Part shown: one piece after another, positions 5,899 to 13,488 of the stretch
Numbering within the stretch: position 1 is the first letter of the stretch
Layout of the letters: every line of letters begins with the position of its first letter
Virus record (IMG/VR): IMGVR_UViG_3300006802_000307
Location: 1 to 32,127 of that record
Reading direction: 5' to 3' (one strand)
DNA: 32,127 nucleotides
Origin: a virus
Notes under the pieces: model-generated
Told to the model about the DNA's origin: nothing
The model's input: the letters and a program-made list of their open reading frames with translations, nothing else
Databases searched by the model: none
Position numbers and translations under genes: made by a program

Positions 5899-6882
5899 AT
5901 GATTTCTACTAAAAACTTAATAGGTCATATTAATGACGTACCAAGAGAATGGGTATTTGAATATTATCTTAATCTAAGAGAAAAGCTTTGCGGGCAAGAT
6001 GTAAAAATCTTATCAGTATTTAACTCAAAAGATTCTGTACCTTCAATGTTTATTTACTTTGATACAAGTTCTAATGAGTACAAGTTTAAAGATTTCTCTT
6101 CAGGATATCAGGGAGATCACATACAGCTTGTGTTGCATTTATTCAATCTTTCTGTAAGATGGAAAGCAACTTATAAGATTATTAATGACTATTCTGAATA
6201 TTTAAAAACACATAAAAGATTTGACAAAGTTGAAATAAAATTTCACAGTAAATATCAAGTATCTGATTATCAAATAAGATCCTGGAATAATCTTGATGCC
6301 AAGTACTGGACCAATTTTGGTATATCATCTAACACTCTTAAAAAATATAATGTACATCCATTAGAATTCTTTACCATGAGTAAAGAAGAAGATGGTAAAG
6401 CATATACTATTACTTCTAATAAGCATTATACATATGGTTATTTTAGAGAAGATGGAGAGTTGTTTAAGATATATATGCCTAAGAATAAAGATAAAAAGTT
6501 TATCAAGGTTCAGAATTATATTCAAGGTATGGATCAACTTACATATGATTCAGATTATCTGATTATACTATCTAGTCTAAAAGATTTAATGAGCTTTGAA
6601 GAGCTTGGTATATCTAATATAGAGAAGATTGCACCGGATAGTGAAAACAGTGTAATTCAAGAAAGTATAATCAATGATCTTAAAGAAAAATACAAAAAGA
6701 TTGTTGTTATGTTTGACAATGATGAGCCTGGCATAAAGTCTATGCAGGTGTATAATAACAAATATGATTTAAATTTTATTAATTTAAACCTATCTAAAGA
6801 TCTTTCTGATTCTGTATTAGAATTTGGAATAGACAAAGTAAAGAATGAATTATTTCCTTTATTAAAACATACTGTAAAATGA
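5899..6882 (+). CDS. DnaG-type primase with degenerate zinc-binding domain and TOPRIM domain
   Basis: A 327-aa primase that would make RNA primers for the phage fork. Residues 35-85 follow the DnaG zinc-binding fold (IL-SVFNSKDSVPSMFIYF, then YKFKDFSSGYQGDHIQLVLH and LFNLS), but the CHC2 cysteines and histidine are absent, so zinc is probably not bound. Residues 215-305 form a TOPRIM domain. LIILSSLKDLMSFEELG (221-237) replaces the usual 'EGxxD' opening, with Ser at the Glu position; APDSEN (245-250) follows; FDNDEPGIKS (272-281) is the metal-binding DxD loop; KDLSD (300-304) is the last acidic motif. At 327 aa it is much shorter than bacterial DnaG and has no helicase-interaction domain. It overlaps the next gene by 4 bp (ATGA). 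Confidence 0.87.
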   Translation: MISTKNLIGHINDVPREWVFEYYLNLREKLCGQDVKILSVFNSKDSVPSMFIYFDTSSNEYKFKDFSSGYQGDHIQLVLHLFNLSVRWKATYKIINDYSEYLKTHKRFDKVEIKFHSKYQVSDYQIRSWNNLDAKYWTNFGISSNTLKKYNVHPLEFFTMSKEEDGKAYTITSNKHYTYGYFREDGELFKIYMPKNKDKKFIKVQNYIQGMDQLTYDSDYLIILSSLKDLMSFEELGISNIEKIAPDSENSVIQESIINDLKEKYKKIVVMFDNDEPGIKSMQVYNNKYDLNFINLNLSKDLSDSVLEFGIDKVKNELFPLLKHTVK

Positions 6883-7307
6883 GTTGGATATATAACAATG
6901 TAGAATTTGAACCAAGTATGATACCTGATAAGGCTGTAGGCTTTGTCTATGAGATGTCTGCTATTATAAATGGCAAACCTGTTAAGTACATTGGTAAAAA
7001 AGCTTTTTACTCTAGAAGAAAAAAGAAGTTTTCTAAAAAGAATATGCCTACTGATCGTAGAAAAAAGAACTATGAAATAGTGGTTAAGCTTAATTATGAA
7101 AACTATTATAGCAGTAATAAAGATTTAAAAGAAGCGCACAAAAAAGGAATTCCTATAAAGCGCATTATTCTACAAATATGTTATTCCAAAACAGAATTGA
7201 CATATCAAGAAACTAAATTGCAATTTGTAAATGAGGTTCTTGAAAAAGAGGAGTATTTAAACGGAAATATTTTAGGTAGGTTTTACAAACAAATTAAAAA
7301 TGAATAA
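6879..7307 (+). CDS. GIY-YIG-like nuclease domain protein
   Basis: A 142-aa basic protein. GFVYEM (21-26) and KYIGKK (36-41) correspond to the GIY and YIG strands, with Arg46 in the following basic helix. YQETKLQF (109-116) supplies the catalytic Glu111, and YLNGNILGRF (126-135) gives the conserved Asn and the closing 'GRF' seen in phage members. This order (GIY, YIG, Arg, Glu, Asn) matches GIY-YIG endonucleases, although GIY is altered to GFVY. Possible roles are branched-DNA processing, a homing-type enzyme or host DNA degradation. No second DNA-binding domain is present. It overlaps the primase by 4 bp and the next gene by 8 bp, so it is more likely a regular operon member than a recent homing insertion. 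Confidence 0.75.
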   Translation: MSWIYNNVEFEPSMIPDKAVGFVYEMSAIINGKPVKYIGKKAFYSRRKKKFSKKNMPTDRRKKNYEIVVKLNYENYYSSNKDLKEAHKKGIPIKRIILQICYSKTELTYQETKLQFVNEVLEKEEYLNGNILGRFYKQIKNE

Positions 7308-7641
7308 TAAACAGTACGAAGAGTTTACTGCAAAATTAATTGCAGAAGGAATCCATTATATTATTGGAACATTCTCTGGCTCAGGAGACAGTGGATATAT
7401 AGAAGATTATACTTTTTTAGATAAGAATGAAGAGTTAATAGATACTAATTTTGAAGTAGTACATAATACAAATGAGTTTGAGTCATTTATTACTAATTAC
7501 ATTTCAGATTATGATTGGTGGAATAATGACGGTGGTTACGGAACTTTTAAAGTTGACTTAAAAGAAAACAAGATAAACACTGATTATTATATAGCTGAAA
7601 TAACATATCAAGAGTTTAATGAATCTAAAAATATAATTTAA
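7300..7641 (+). CDS. DUF6878-like small acidic protein
   Basis: A 113-aa acidic protein. The features I recognise are the FSGSGDSGYIE segment (25-35) and DWWNNDGGYGTFKVDLKENK (72-91), which match the 'GxGDSG...W...nDGgyGxfxxdvxxxxi' layout of DUF6878-type proteins in phages and bacteria. The family assignment is from memory. No catalytic residues are known to me. In this window it opens a run that also contains a DUF6915-like gene, a metallopeptidase-like/VWA gene and a MoxR-type ATPase, so it may be an accessory of that system. Its start overlaps the previous stop by 8 bp, and TAATG couples it to the next gene. Confidence 0.72.
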   Translation: MNNKQYEEFTAKLIAEGIHYIIGTFSGSGDSGYIEDYTFLDKNEELIDTNFEVVHNTNEFESFITNYISDYDWWNNDGGYGTFKVDLKENKINTDYYIAEITYQEFNESKNII

Positions 7642-7982
7642 TGTCACATCCTATTCAACATGCTAAATCTTCTGCTAAAAAGTTTGGTGGTGTGTGGCAA
7701 GATTATATTCATATTCACGAATGGTTTGATGAAACTAAAGCTTGGTATGGACATGCTAAGCACAGAATGTTCAGACACCATAGTGAAGGTATATTTGAAT
7801 GTGAGAAAAGATTTGGTAAAACAATGATTAATTCTGAAAACAAGACTGTATATACAAGATATGTTGGTGAACAACATGTTAGAGAGGACTGTAATAATTA
7901 TATACCTTCTGCTAAAGAATGGGTGGATAATCTTACTGAGCCTAAAGAATGGATGCTTAGAACATTAAAATTAGATGATTAA
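7641..7982 (+). CDS. DUF6915-like protein
   Basis: A 113-aa protein strongly resembling the DUF6915 pattern as I remember it: HPIQHAKSSAKKFGGVWQDY (3-22), IHEWFDETKAWYGHAKHRMF (25-44), RHHSEGIFECEKRFG (45-59), then RYVGEQHVREDCNNYIPSAK (73-92) and EW. It is rich in conserved His (H3, H7, H24, H26, H38, H41, H46, H47, H79), which could bind metal, though no function is established to my knowledge. It is cytoplasmic with no signal peptide. It is coupled by TAATG to both neighbours. Its presence beside a MoxR/VWA pair and the DUF6878-like gene suggests a shared pathway, which is inference only. Confidence 0.8.
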   Translation: MSHPIQHAKSSAKKFGGVWQDYIHIHEWFDETKAWYGHAKHRMFRHHSEGIFECEKRFGKTMINSENKTVYTRYVGEQHVREDCNNYIPSAKEWVDNLTEPKEWMLRTLKLDD

Positions 7983-8365
7983 TGACATTTGATGAAGTTA
8001 AAAGATTAGCAGATTTGCTATCTAATAGTGAAGAAGATTTTACAATTGGATTAGAAAGCTTTAGACATTATCATAAAAGTGGTGAGCTAAACAGTGATAT
8101 TGTAGCTTATATTGCATATCAACGTTATTGGAACGGAAAAAGAAGTAACGGTATTTCTGCAGAATTTGATAATTTTCTAAAAGAGTATGACATAGCTCCT
8201 GATAAAGGAATATTTAAAACTCCTCTTTTAAATAAATTAATCAGATCTAAAGATGATAATTTAAGAGAGTTTGCAGAAAAAGAAATACTTCAAGCACTGT
8301 ATCTTATGTGCAATTATTATGATTTAAGTAAATATGAAATTAAATTAGTTAGAAATGAAATCTGA
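7982..8365 (+). CDS. Small paralogue with 'LLSNSEED' motif
   Basis: A 127-aa unrecognised protein. The N-terminus (MTFDEVKRLADLLSNSEEDF then TIGLESFRHY) is the same helical phrase found in the products of 8-310, 8355-8666 and 11349-12494: an acidic start, a Leu-rich helix, Ser/Asn, an acidic 'DEDN'-like knot and a second helix 'xxGLExF'. The rest (AYIAYQRYWNGKRSNGISAE, then EKEILQALYLMCNYYDLSKY) is predicted helical with many aromatic residues. It overlaps the following paralogue by 11 bp. Two paralogues side by side suggest tandem duplication followed by strong divergence. Function is unknown. Confidence 0.78.
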   Translation: MTFDEVKRLADLLSNSEEDFTIGLESFRHYHKSGELNSDIVAYIAYQRYWNGKRSNGISAEFDNFLKEYDIAPDKGIFKTPLLNKLIRSKDDNLREFAEKEILQALYLMCNYYDLSKYEIKLVRNEI

Positions 8366-8666
8366 TTTCACAAAAGAAGAATGGGAGAACTTGTATGCTA
8401 TGGCTACTTCTAAAGATGAAGGAAACAAATTCTTAGCATTAGAGATGCTCAAAGATACAAAAAATGAGGCAGACCTTGTATTGTATGATTTTCTTAAAGA
8501 TGTAGGTAATAGTGATACCAGAATAATGGGAAAACTATCTAATCTTGATGATATAAAACTATGTGAATTTATATTAGGCAAGTTTTTAATGATGAAAATG
8601 CAATGGTATTTTTCATTTAGTTCTTTTAAGGCAGAATCTATTACAGTAAAATTAAAAGAGAGATGA
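8355..8666 (+). CDS. Small paralogue with 'TSKDEGN' motif
   Basis: A 103-aa unrecognised protein. Residues 4-34 (FTKEEWENLYAMATSKDEGN followed by KFLALEMLKDT) repeat the motif of the preceding gene, with Leu-rich helix, Ser, acidic knot and second helix. The central part (LVLYDFLKDVGN) and C-terminal part (FSFSSFKAESITVKLKER) are not familiar to me. Its start lies within the end of the preceding paralogue (11-bp overlap) and its TGA overlaps the ATG of the metallopeptidase/VWA gene (ATGA). Translation is therefore probably coupled to that gene, which suggests roughly matched amounts and perhaps a shared complex. Confidence 0.72.
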   Translation: MKSDFTKEEWENLYAMATSKDEGNKFLALEMLKDTKNEADLVLYDFLKDVGNSDTRIMGKLSNLDDIKLCEFILGKFLMMKMQWYFSFSSFKAESITVKLKER

Positions 8667-9889
8667 GTAAAGAAATTAGTTTAAGTAAGATCAGTAAAGA
8701 TCTTATTCTGAAAGAGCCCTTTTACGGGTTCTTTCTTATTATGTTGAATAAAGTTTGGAGAAAAGATGTTCCTACAGCAGGTGTGTCTAAGAATGGTATT
8801 AATTACCAACTTGCAATCAATGAAGAGTTTTGGAATTCTTTAAGTGATGACCATAAAACAGGTTTACTTAAGCACGAGCTATTACATATAGCATATTTTC
8901 ATTTAACTAAAGTGTTTGAATTTCCTGACAGAAAGCTTGCTAATATAGCAATGGATATGGAAATCAATCAATATATTGATGATAGCTTACTTCCTGAAGG
9001 CGGTATAGATATAAAAAATTATCCTGAGCTAAATCTAGATGAAAGAGCAGGTACCAGATATTATTATGAAGAGCTTCAAAAAGCTAGAGATAAAAAGAAT
9101 AAGAATGGTACTTCAGGCTGTCCTAATTGGGATAATATGTGTGATGCTTTAGATAATGGAAATCCTTCTGCTATTTGTCAAACAGGATCAGGTCAAGAAG
9201 AAACTCAGATTCCAGGACATGGGACTTGGGAAGAGTTTGAAAATCTTCCTGAAGCTGAAAAGAAGATTATGGAAAAGCAGTTAGCTAAAGTTCTTAATGA
9301 AGTTTCTAAACAAACTGAAAAATCTAGAGGTACTATACCAGGATCAATCAAAGATTGGTTACTAGAAATGGATAAGTTAGAACCAGCTAAGTTTAATTGG
9401 AAAGCTTATCTAAGAAGATTTACCGGAACTTCTACAAAGATTTTTACTAAGAAACTTAGAAGAAAGGAAAACAAAAGATTTGCTGATAATCCAGGTCTTA
9501 AGATTAAAAAGAAACAAAGGCTTCTTCTTGCTATAGATACTTCAGGTTCTGTATGTGATGAAGAACTTAAAGAGTTTATGAATGAGATTCATCATATCTA
9601 TAAAATGGGTATTGAGGTCACTGTTATTCAGTGTGACACAACCATTAGATCTATTGATGAGTATAAAGGAGATTTGCAAATTAATATTGCAGGTAGAGGC
9701 GGAACCATGTTTGATCCTGTCTTAGAATATTTTAATGAAAACTATAAAAAGTTTACAAGCTTAATTTATTTTACAGATGGTGAGGCTCCTGCAAATGTAA
9801 AACCTAGAAACAGAATGTTATGGGTTTTGTCAGAGCGGTCATATATGAATGATACTTTACCAGGTCATGTAATAAGATTAGAATTATGA
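8663..9889 (+). CDS. Metallopeptidase-like/VWA-domain protein (DUF2201 type)
   Basis: A 408-aa two-domain protein. The N-terminal part has a zincin-type HELLHIAYFH (71-80), with a later conserved MDMEINQYIDD helix (98-107) as in the DUF2201_N putative metallopeptidase domain. A Gly/Cys-containing linker (150-180) and basic helical region follow. The C-terminal VWA domain has MIDAS-like elements: DTSGSV (292-297), GRGGTMFDP (344-352) and YFTDGEAP (369-376). In known MoxR-VWA pairs, the VWA protein binds targets and the AAA ATPase remodels them or helps metal loading. Here the MoxR gene follows after one small zinc-ribbon gene, so a working pair is likely. An unusual stable hairpin lies at codons 17-24 (8711-8734). 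It overlaps the next gene by 4 bp. Confidence 0.88.
   Translation: MSKEISLSKISKDLILKEPFYGFFLIMLNKVWRKDVPTAGVSKNGINYQLAINEEFWNSLSDDHKTGLLKHELLHIAYFHLTKVFEFPDRKLANIAMDMEINQYIDDSLLPEGGIDIKNYPELNLDERAGTRYYYEELQKARDKKNKNGTSGCPNWDNMCDALDNGNPSAICQTGSGQEETQIPGHGTWEEFENLPEAEKKIMEKQLAKVLNEVSKQTEKSRGTIPGSIKDWLLEMDKLEPAKFNWKAYLRRFTGTSTKIFTKKLRRKENKRFADNPGLKIKKKQRLLLAIDTSGSVCDEELKEFMNEIHHIYKMGIEVTVIQCDTTIRSIDEYKGDLQINIAGRGGTMFDPVLEYFNENYKKFTSLIYFTDGEAPANVKPRNRMLWVLSERSYMNDTLPGHVIRLEL
8711..8734 (+). promoter_or_regulatory. Hairpin inside the start of the VWA gene
   Basis: AAAGAGCCC (8711-8719) pairs with GGGTTCTTT (8726-8734), a 9-bp stem with one G-U pair and a 6-nt loop TTTTAC, followed by CTTATTATG. 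It sits about 48 nt inside the coding region. The shape is like an intrinsic terminator with a poor U tract, so it could act as an attenuator or an mRNA processing site. It could also be chance from codons KEPFYGFF. Confidence 0.35.
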
Positions 9890-10077
9890 TTTGTTGTATA
9901 TGTAGCAAAGAATTTGATGAATTTGAAAAAGTAGAACTTGCTGGCCAAGAATGGATAGCTTATAGCGGACATAATCCTTCTCCTGTTAAAGAAGAAGGAA
10001 GATGTTGTTCTGATTGCAATTATAAGGTAGTTATACCTGAAAGAATGAAAAGAATTTATAACCAACAAAAAAAGTAA
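9886..10077 (+). CDS. Small zinc-ribbon protein
   Basis: A 63-aa protein with two cysteine pairs: C3-x-x-C6 (with an extra C4) near the N-terminus and C41-x-x-C44 (with C40) in GRCCSDCNYKVVIPERM. This is the usual four-cysteine zinc ribbon separated by about 35 residues. The 'GRCCxDCNxxVVxxRM' ending is familiar from small phage proteins, but no biochemical role is known to me. It lies between the VWA and MoxR genes, overlapping the first by 4 bp and ending one base before the second, so it is probably produced with them. It could be an adaptor or a metal-handling partner; this is inference. Confidence 0.8.
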   Translation: MICCICSKEFDEFEKVELAGQEWIAYSGHNPSPVKEEGRCCSDCNYKVVIPERMKRIYNQQKK

Positions 10078-10078
10078 C

Positions 10079-11248
10079 ATGAGTCAAGTAGAATTAAACA
10101 TTGATGAATTAAAGGATTTTATGAAGCATATGGTTAGCAATAACCAACATATTCAAAAAGAAGGTAAGGTACCTGTTTCTGTAAATGTAGAGGGTGAAGC
10201 CGGTCTTGGTAAAACTTCATCTATTATCCAACTTGCCCAAGAATTAAACTTTGATGTAGAGAAAATAAATCTATCACAGATAGAAGAGTTAGGTGACCTT
10301 GTAGGTTTTCCTGTAAAAGAATATCAGATACAAAATAAAGAGGGGCAAACTAAATGGATTGCAGAACCTCAACTTGCTGCAGCTACTAAAGCTGGATTTA
10401 AAGTAGTTGATAAAAGAATGACACATGCTGTTCCTGAATGGATTCAAGGTAAAACTGAAGGTGGCTTCTTAATTCTTGATGACTACACTCGTGCAGACCC
10501 AAGATTTATGCAAGCTACTATGGAATTAATAGATAGACAAGAATATATTTCTTGGAAATTACCTAAGAACTGGCATATTATTCTTACAACTAATCCAGAT
10601 AATGGTGACTATAATGTAACATCACTTGACATAGCTCAGAAAACAAGATTTATTTCTGTTGATATCAAGTTTGATGCTAAAGTATGGTCACGTTGGGCAG
10701 AAAAAGCAAACATTGACGGTAGATGTATTAACTTTCTATTGATGAATCCAGAGGTAATTAGTAAAGATGTTAATCCTAGATCTATTACTACTTTCTTTAA
10801 TGCAATTAGTTCTATTCCTAAGTTTGAAGATCAGCTAGGCTTAATTCAAATGATAGGTGAAGGATCAATTGGCTCTGATGCAGCATCAATGTTTACTTTA
10901 TTTATTAATAATCAATTAGATAAAATTATTTCTCCTGAAGATATTATGACTAAAGATGAGACTTATGTACTAGGTGCTCTTAATAGTTGTGTAGGAAAAG
11001 GAGATGACTTTAGAGCTGATATTAGTAGTATACTAGCTACTCGTGTTATTAATTATTCTTTAACCCTTGCTGAAAAAGGCAGTGTAGGTAAAGATATTAT
11101 TGACCGATTAATTAAGTTACTTACTGATTGTGATTCTTTCACAACAGATCTTAAGTATTATATGATTAAAGAGATTGTTAACGGTAACAAAGTTAAGTTT
11201 GCTAAGCTCATGACTCATCCTGATGTGGTGAAGATGGCTGTAAAGTAA
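10079..11248 (+). CDS. MoxR-like AAA+ ATPase
   Basis: A 389-aa AAA+ protein. Walker A is GEAGLGKTSS (39-48). Between Walker A and B there is the long insertion with FPVKEYQIQNKEGQTKWIAE typical of MoxR-type ATPases that sense an exposed beta-hairpin. Walker B is GGFLILDDYTRADP (128-141), with Asp-Asp where most AAA+ proteins have Asp-Glu. Sensor 1 is ILTTNPDNGDY (168-178). RFISVDIKFDAKVWSRWAEK (199 onward) leads to the lid domain. MoxR ATPases act as chaperones together with a VWA protein, which is encoded just upstream. In a phage the client is unknown. The gene ends the 5899-11248 unit and is followed by a hairpin at 11304. Confidence 0.88.
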   Translation: MSQVELNIDELKDFMKHMVSNNQHIQKEGKVPVSVNVEGEAGLGKTSSIIQLAQELNFDVEKINLSQIEELGDLVGFPVKEYQIQNKEGQTKWIAEPQLAAATKAGFKVVDKRMTHAVPEWIQGKTEGGFLILDDYTRADPRFMQATMELIDRQEYISWKLPKNWHIILTTNPDNGDYNVTSLDIAQKTRFISVDIKFDAKVWSRWAEKANIDGRCINFLLMNPEVISKDVNPRSITTFFNAISSIPKFEDQLGLIQMIGEGSIGSDAASMFTLFINNQLDKIISPEDIMTKDETYVLGALNSCVGKGDDFRADISSILATRVINYSLTLAEKGSVGKDIIDRLIKLLTDCDSFTTDLKYYMIKEIVNGNKVKFAKLMTHPDVVKMAVK

Positions 11249-11303
11249 ATCAACATAAAACAGTTACCCTTTTATAAAAACAATAATATAAGTTTAACCA
11301 GTG
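11249..11303. other. Short AT-rich spacer before hairpin
   Basis: These 55 bases between the MoxR stop and the hairpin hold no ORF. AT-rich runs such as TTTTATAAAAACAATAATATA could hold a promoter for the following unit, but I see no clear TTG/TAnnTTTG pair. Confidence 0.3.
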
Positions 11304-11330
11304 ATAAGGGGAGGATAAAACTCCCCTTAT
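11304..11330 (+). terminator. Perfect 10-bp hairpin between transcription units
   Basis: ATAAGGGGAG (11304-11313) pairs perfectly with CTCCCCTTAT (11321-11330) around a 7-nt loop GATAAAA. The following sequence (TGCATATAATAAAATTTTATG) has no real U tract, so it may be a transcript end-protecting or processing hairpin rather than a full intrinsic terminator. It ends 18 nt before the next ATG. Confidence 0.6.
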
Positions 11331-11348
11331 TGCATATAATAAAATTTT

Positions 11349-12494
11349 ATGAGTAAGATAGTTTATATAAATCTTTCATTTAATTACAAAGATAAAGAAC
11401 TTGAACTTCAGATACTTTCTGATCAGTTAACATATATTGAAAATACAGAAGAGCTGAAAGAATTAAAGAAAAAATTTAATGAACCAATAACTGATTATAG
11501 TTTAGAACTTAAAGATAATTTGTATTTCTTACCAGGAACAAATGTTCCTAGATCTAAACTAAAAGAAACTCACTCTAATCTAAACATCAAATCTACTAGA
11601 GATATTACAACTGCTACTAAAATAATCAGTGGTCGGAACTCTATGGATGCAATGTTTGAGCATACTTATGGTAGATTTATAAAAGTAAGTTTCTTTCAAA
11701 AGCTGATTACTATATTTCAAGAGTTGGATTATGATATATATAATCTTACAGAAGTAAATGATTTACTAGAAGATTATGAAAATGACTACATAAGAGTTAA
11801 TTATTTTAACTTTTTGAACCAAAATGCTTTTGAAAAAGATTTCATTAAAAAATATCCTCAAGAACTTTTTGACAAAATTAGAGATATAGCCACAAGCAAA
11901 AGTTCAAAGTGGTACTATAAATTAAAGACAAATAAATTCTCTGAAGAAGACCTTGAAGACTTCTTGAAAGCTGACATATATAGTGATAAAACTATTTTAG
12001 CAGGTATAAATGGTGATGACTCTGTAGAGATTGATGAAGAAGTGTTTGATAATCTTAAAAAGATGCTTGGTAGTTTAGATGAAGACAACCATACTGTAGC
12101 TGCAGAAATTATGGCTAATTGTAATTACGAAGATTCTGCCGGGTATTTACTTTGCTTATTACGTGATTATGATTATGCTTTGGGTGGCTGTAAAGGTTCA
12201 AAACATGTAAATTACAGAAGCTTTCTTTCTTATTTTGATCATAACCACAGATATGGTTTGGATACACTAAGTCTTTATAATAAATTAGAAGCTACAGGTA
12301 ACTTTAATCTAAAGCAAGTTAAAATTATTTTTGAAGCTTACATTCATGAATTAACTCGTCCATCTAATAGATATGCTCTAGTAAGTGAAATAAGACTTTC
12401 AAAAGATGCAGCTGATAAAATTGGTTATGATTTAATTTATGATACAGAATCAGAAACAACAAAAGTAATAGCGCATGAACAACAACCCGCCTGA
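11349..12494 (+). CDS. Large unknown protein containing a copy of the small-paralogue motif
   Basis: A 381-aa protein with no family I can name. The N-terminal 70 residues look mixed alpha/beta. Residues 81-110 contain STRDITTATKIISGRNSMDA, a conserved-looking phrase. Residues 120-215 are Asp/Tyr-rich and helical. Residues 228-262 (EIDEEVFDNLKKMLGSLDED then NHTVAAEIMANCNYE) clearly repeat the motif of 8-310, 7982-8365 and 8355-8666, here as an internal domain followed by a helical C-terminal region (AGYLLCLLRDYDYALGGCKG, then YGLDTLSLYNKLEATGNFNL). It starts the third unit of the plus block after the hairpin and overlaps the nuclease gene by 20 bp, suggesting a link with DNA recombination. 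Function is unknown. Confidence 0.82.
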   Translation: MSKIVYINLSFNYKDKELELQILSDQLTYIENTEELKELKKKFNEPITDYSLELKDNLYFLPGTNVPRSKLKETHSNLNIKSTRDITTATKIISGRNSMDAMFEHTYGRFIKVSFFQKLITIFQELDYDIYNLTEVNDLLEDYENDYIRVNYFNFLNQNAFEKDFIKKYPQELFDKIRDIATSKSSKWYYKLKTNKFSEEDLEDFLKADIYSDKTILAGINGDDSVEIDEEVFDNLKKMLGSLDEDNHTVAAEIMANCNYEDSAGYLLCLLRDYDYALGGCKGSKHVNYRSFLSYFDHNHRYGLDTLSLYNKLEATGNFNLKQVKIIFEAYIHELTRPSNRYALVSEIRLSKDAADKIGYDLIYDTESETTKVIAHEQQPA

Positions 12495-13485
12495 GTTAGA
12501 AGAATTCTATAACAAAGAATTTTTCTTTAGTTATAGCAGTATAAACAAGCTTATGTTTTCTCCTAATGCTTTTTACAAGCATTATGTTTTAAATCAACGA
12601 GAAGATAGTGTTGATGCTCACCTGATTGCAGGTAGAGCATTACACTGCTTCTTACTAGAAGAAGATAAGTTTGATGACCAGTTTATAATATTGCCTGGAA
12701 AGTTTCCAAGTGATAGCATTAGAACTGTAGTAGATAATATTTTTAACAAACATTTCTTGCAACAAGAAAATAATTCATTAACTTTAGATGATTTCAATTC
12801 AGAAATACTCAACGAGCTCTTACAAATAAACTTATACCAAAAACTTAAAACAGATACTCAAAGATTAGGTAAAGTAAAAACAGATGATGCTTTAGAATAC
12901 TTTGAATTCTTAAAGAAGAAAAAAGATAAATCTGTAATTGATCTAGATACTTACAATAGAGCTAAAGAATCTGCAGAAGTTATTAAAAGCAATGAAACCA
13001 TTTCATCCTTAATGAATTTAAAAGGTGACGCGGCTGATGGAATCAAAACTTTTAATGAGCTTAAACTGCAAACCAAACTATCAGACCAACCATTTGGATT
13101 AAAAGGTATACTTGATAATGTGTTAGTAGATGAAGAATCTAAAACAGTATTTATCAATGACTTAAAAACAACTAGTAAACCAATTCAAAAGTTTCCTGAA
13201 TCAATAGACTATTATAACTATTGGATACAGGCAGTTGTTTACTTTATTTTAACTGTAAACAGTCTACTGAAGGATGAAGTAGATCTAGATGATTGGAATA
13301 TACATTTTACTTTTGTTGTGATAGATAACTATAATAATGTATATCCGTTTCAAGTAAGTGATGATACTTTTTCTAAATGGCTATTAGCTTTTGAGAAAGA
13401 AGTATTAAAGATTGTAAACTATCACTACACTAAAAAAGATTTTACTCTTCCTTATGAACTTGCATTAGGTAACGTAAAATTGTAA
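12475..13485 (+). CDS. PD-(D/E)XK nuclease, RecB/Cas4-like exonuclease
   Basis: A 336-aa nuclease. Its motifs follow the PDDEXK_1 order: FSYSSINKLMFSPNAFYKHY (18-37) as the N-terminal 'S-x-L-x-x-F' segment; GRALHCFLLE (53-62) with the conserved His57 of motif I; GLKGILDNVLVDE (208-220) with the metal Asp214; INDLKTTSKP (227-236) with Asp229 and Lys231 of the catalytic 'D-x-K' strand; and YNYWIQAVVYF (247-257) with the Q-x3-Y motif. It would degrade or resect DNA ends, feeding Sak4/SSB annealing, or process replication intermediates. A helicase domain is absent, so it is a stand-alone nuclease. It overlaps the previous gene by 20 bp and ends 3 bases before the next. Confidence 0.88.
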   Translation: MNNNPPELEEFYNKEFFFSYSSINKLMFSPNAFYKHYVLNQREDSVDAHLIAGRALHCFLLEEDKFDDQFIILPGKFPSDSIRTVVDNIFNKHFLQQENNSLTLDDFNSEILNELLQINLYQKLKTDTQRLGKVKTDDALEYFEFLKKKKDKSVIDLDTYNRAKESAEVIKSNETISSLMNLKGDAADGIKTFNELKLQTKLSDQPFGLKGILDNVLVDEESKTVFINDLKTTSKPIQKFPESIDYYNYWIQAVVYFILTVNSLLKDEVDLDDWNIHFTFVVIDNYNNVYPFQVSDDTFSKWLLAFEKEVLKIVNYHYTKKDFTLPYELALGNVKL

Positions 13486-13488
13486 CAT

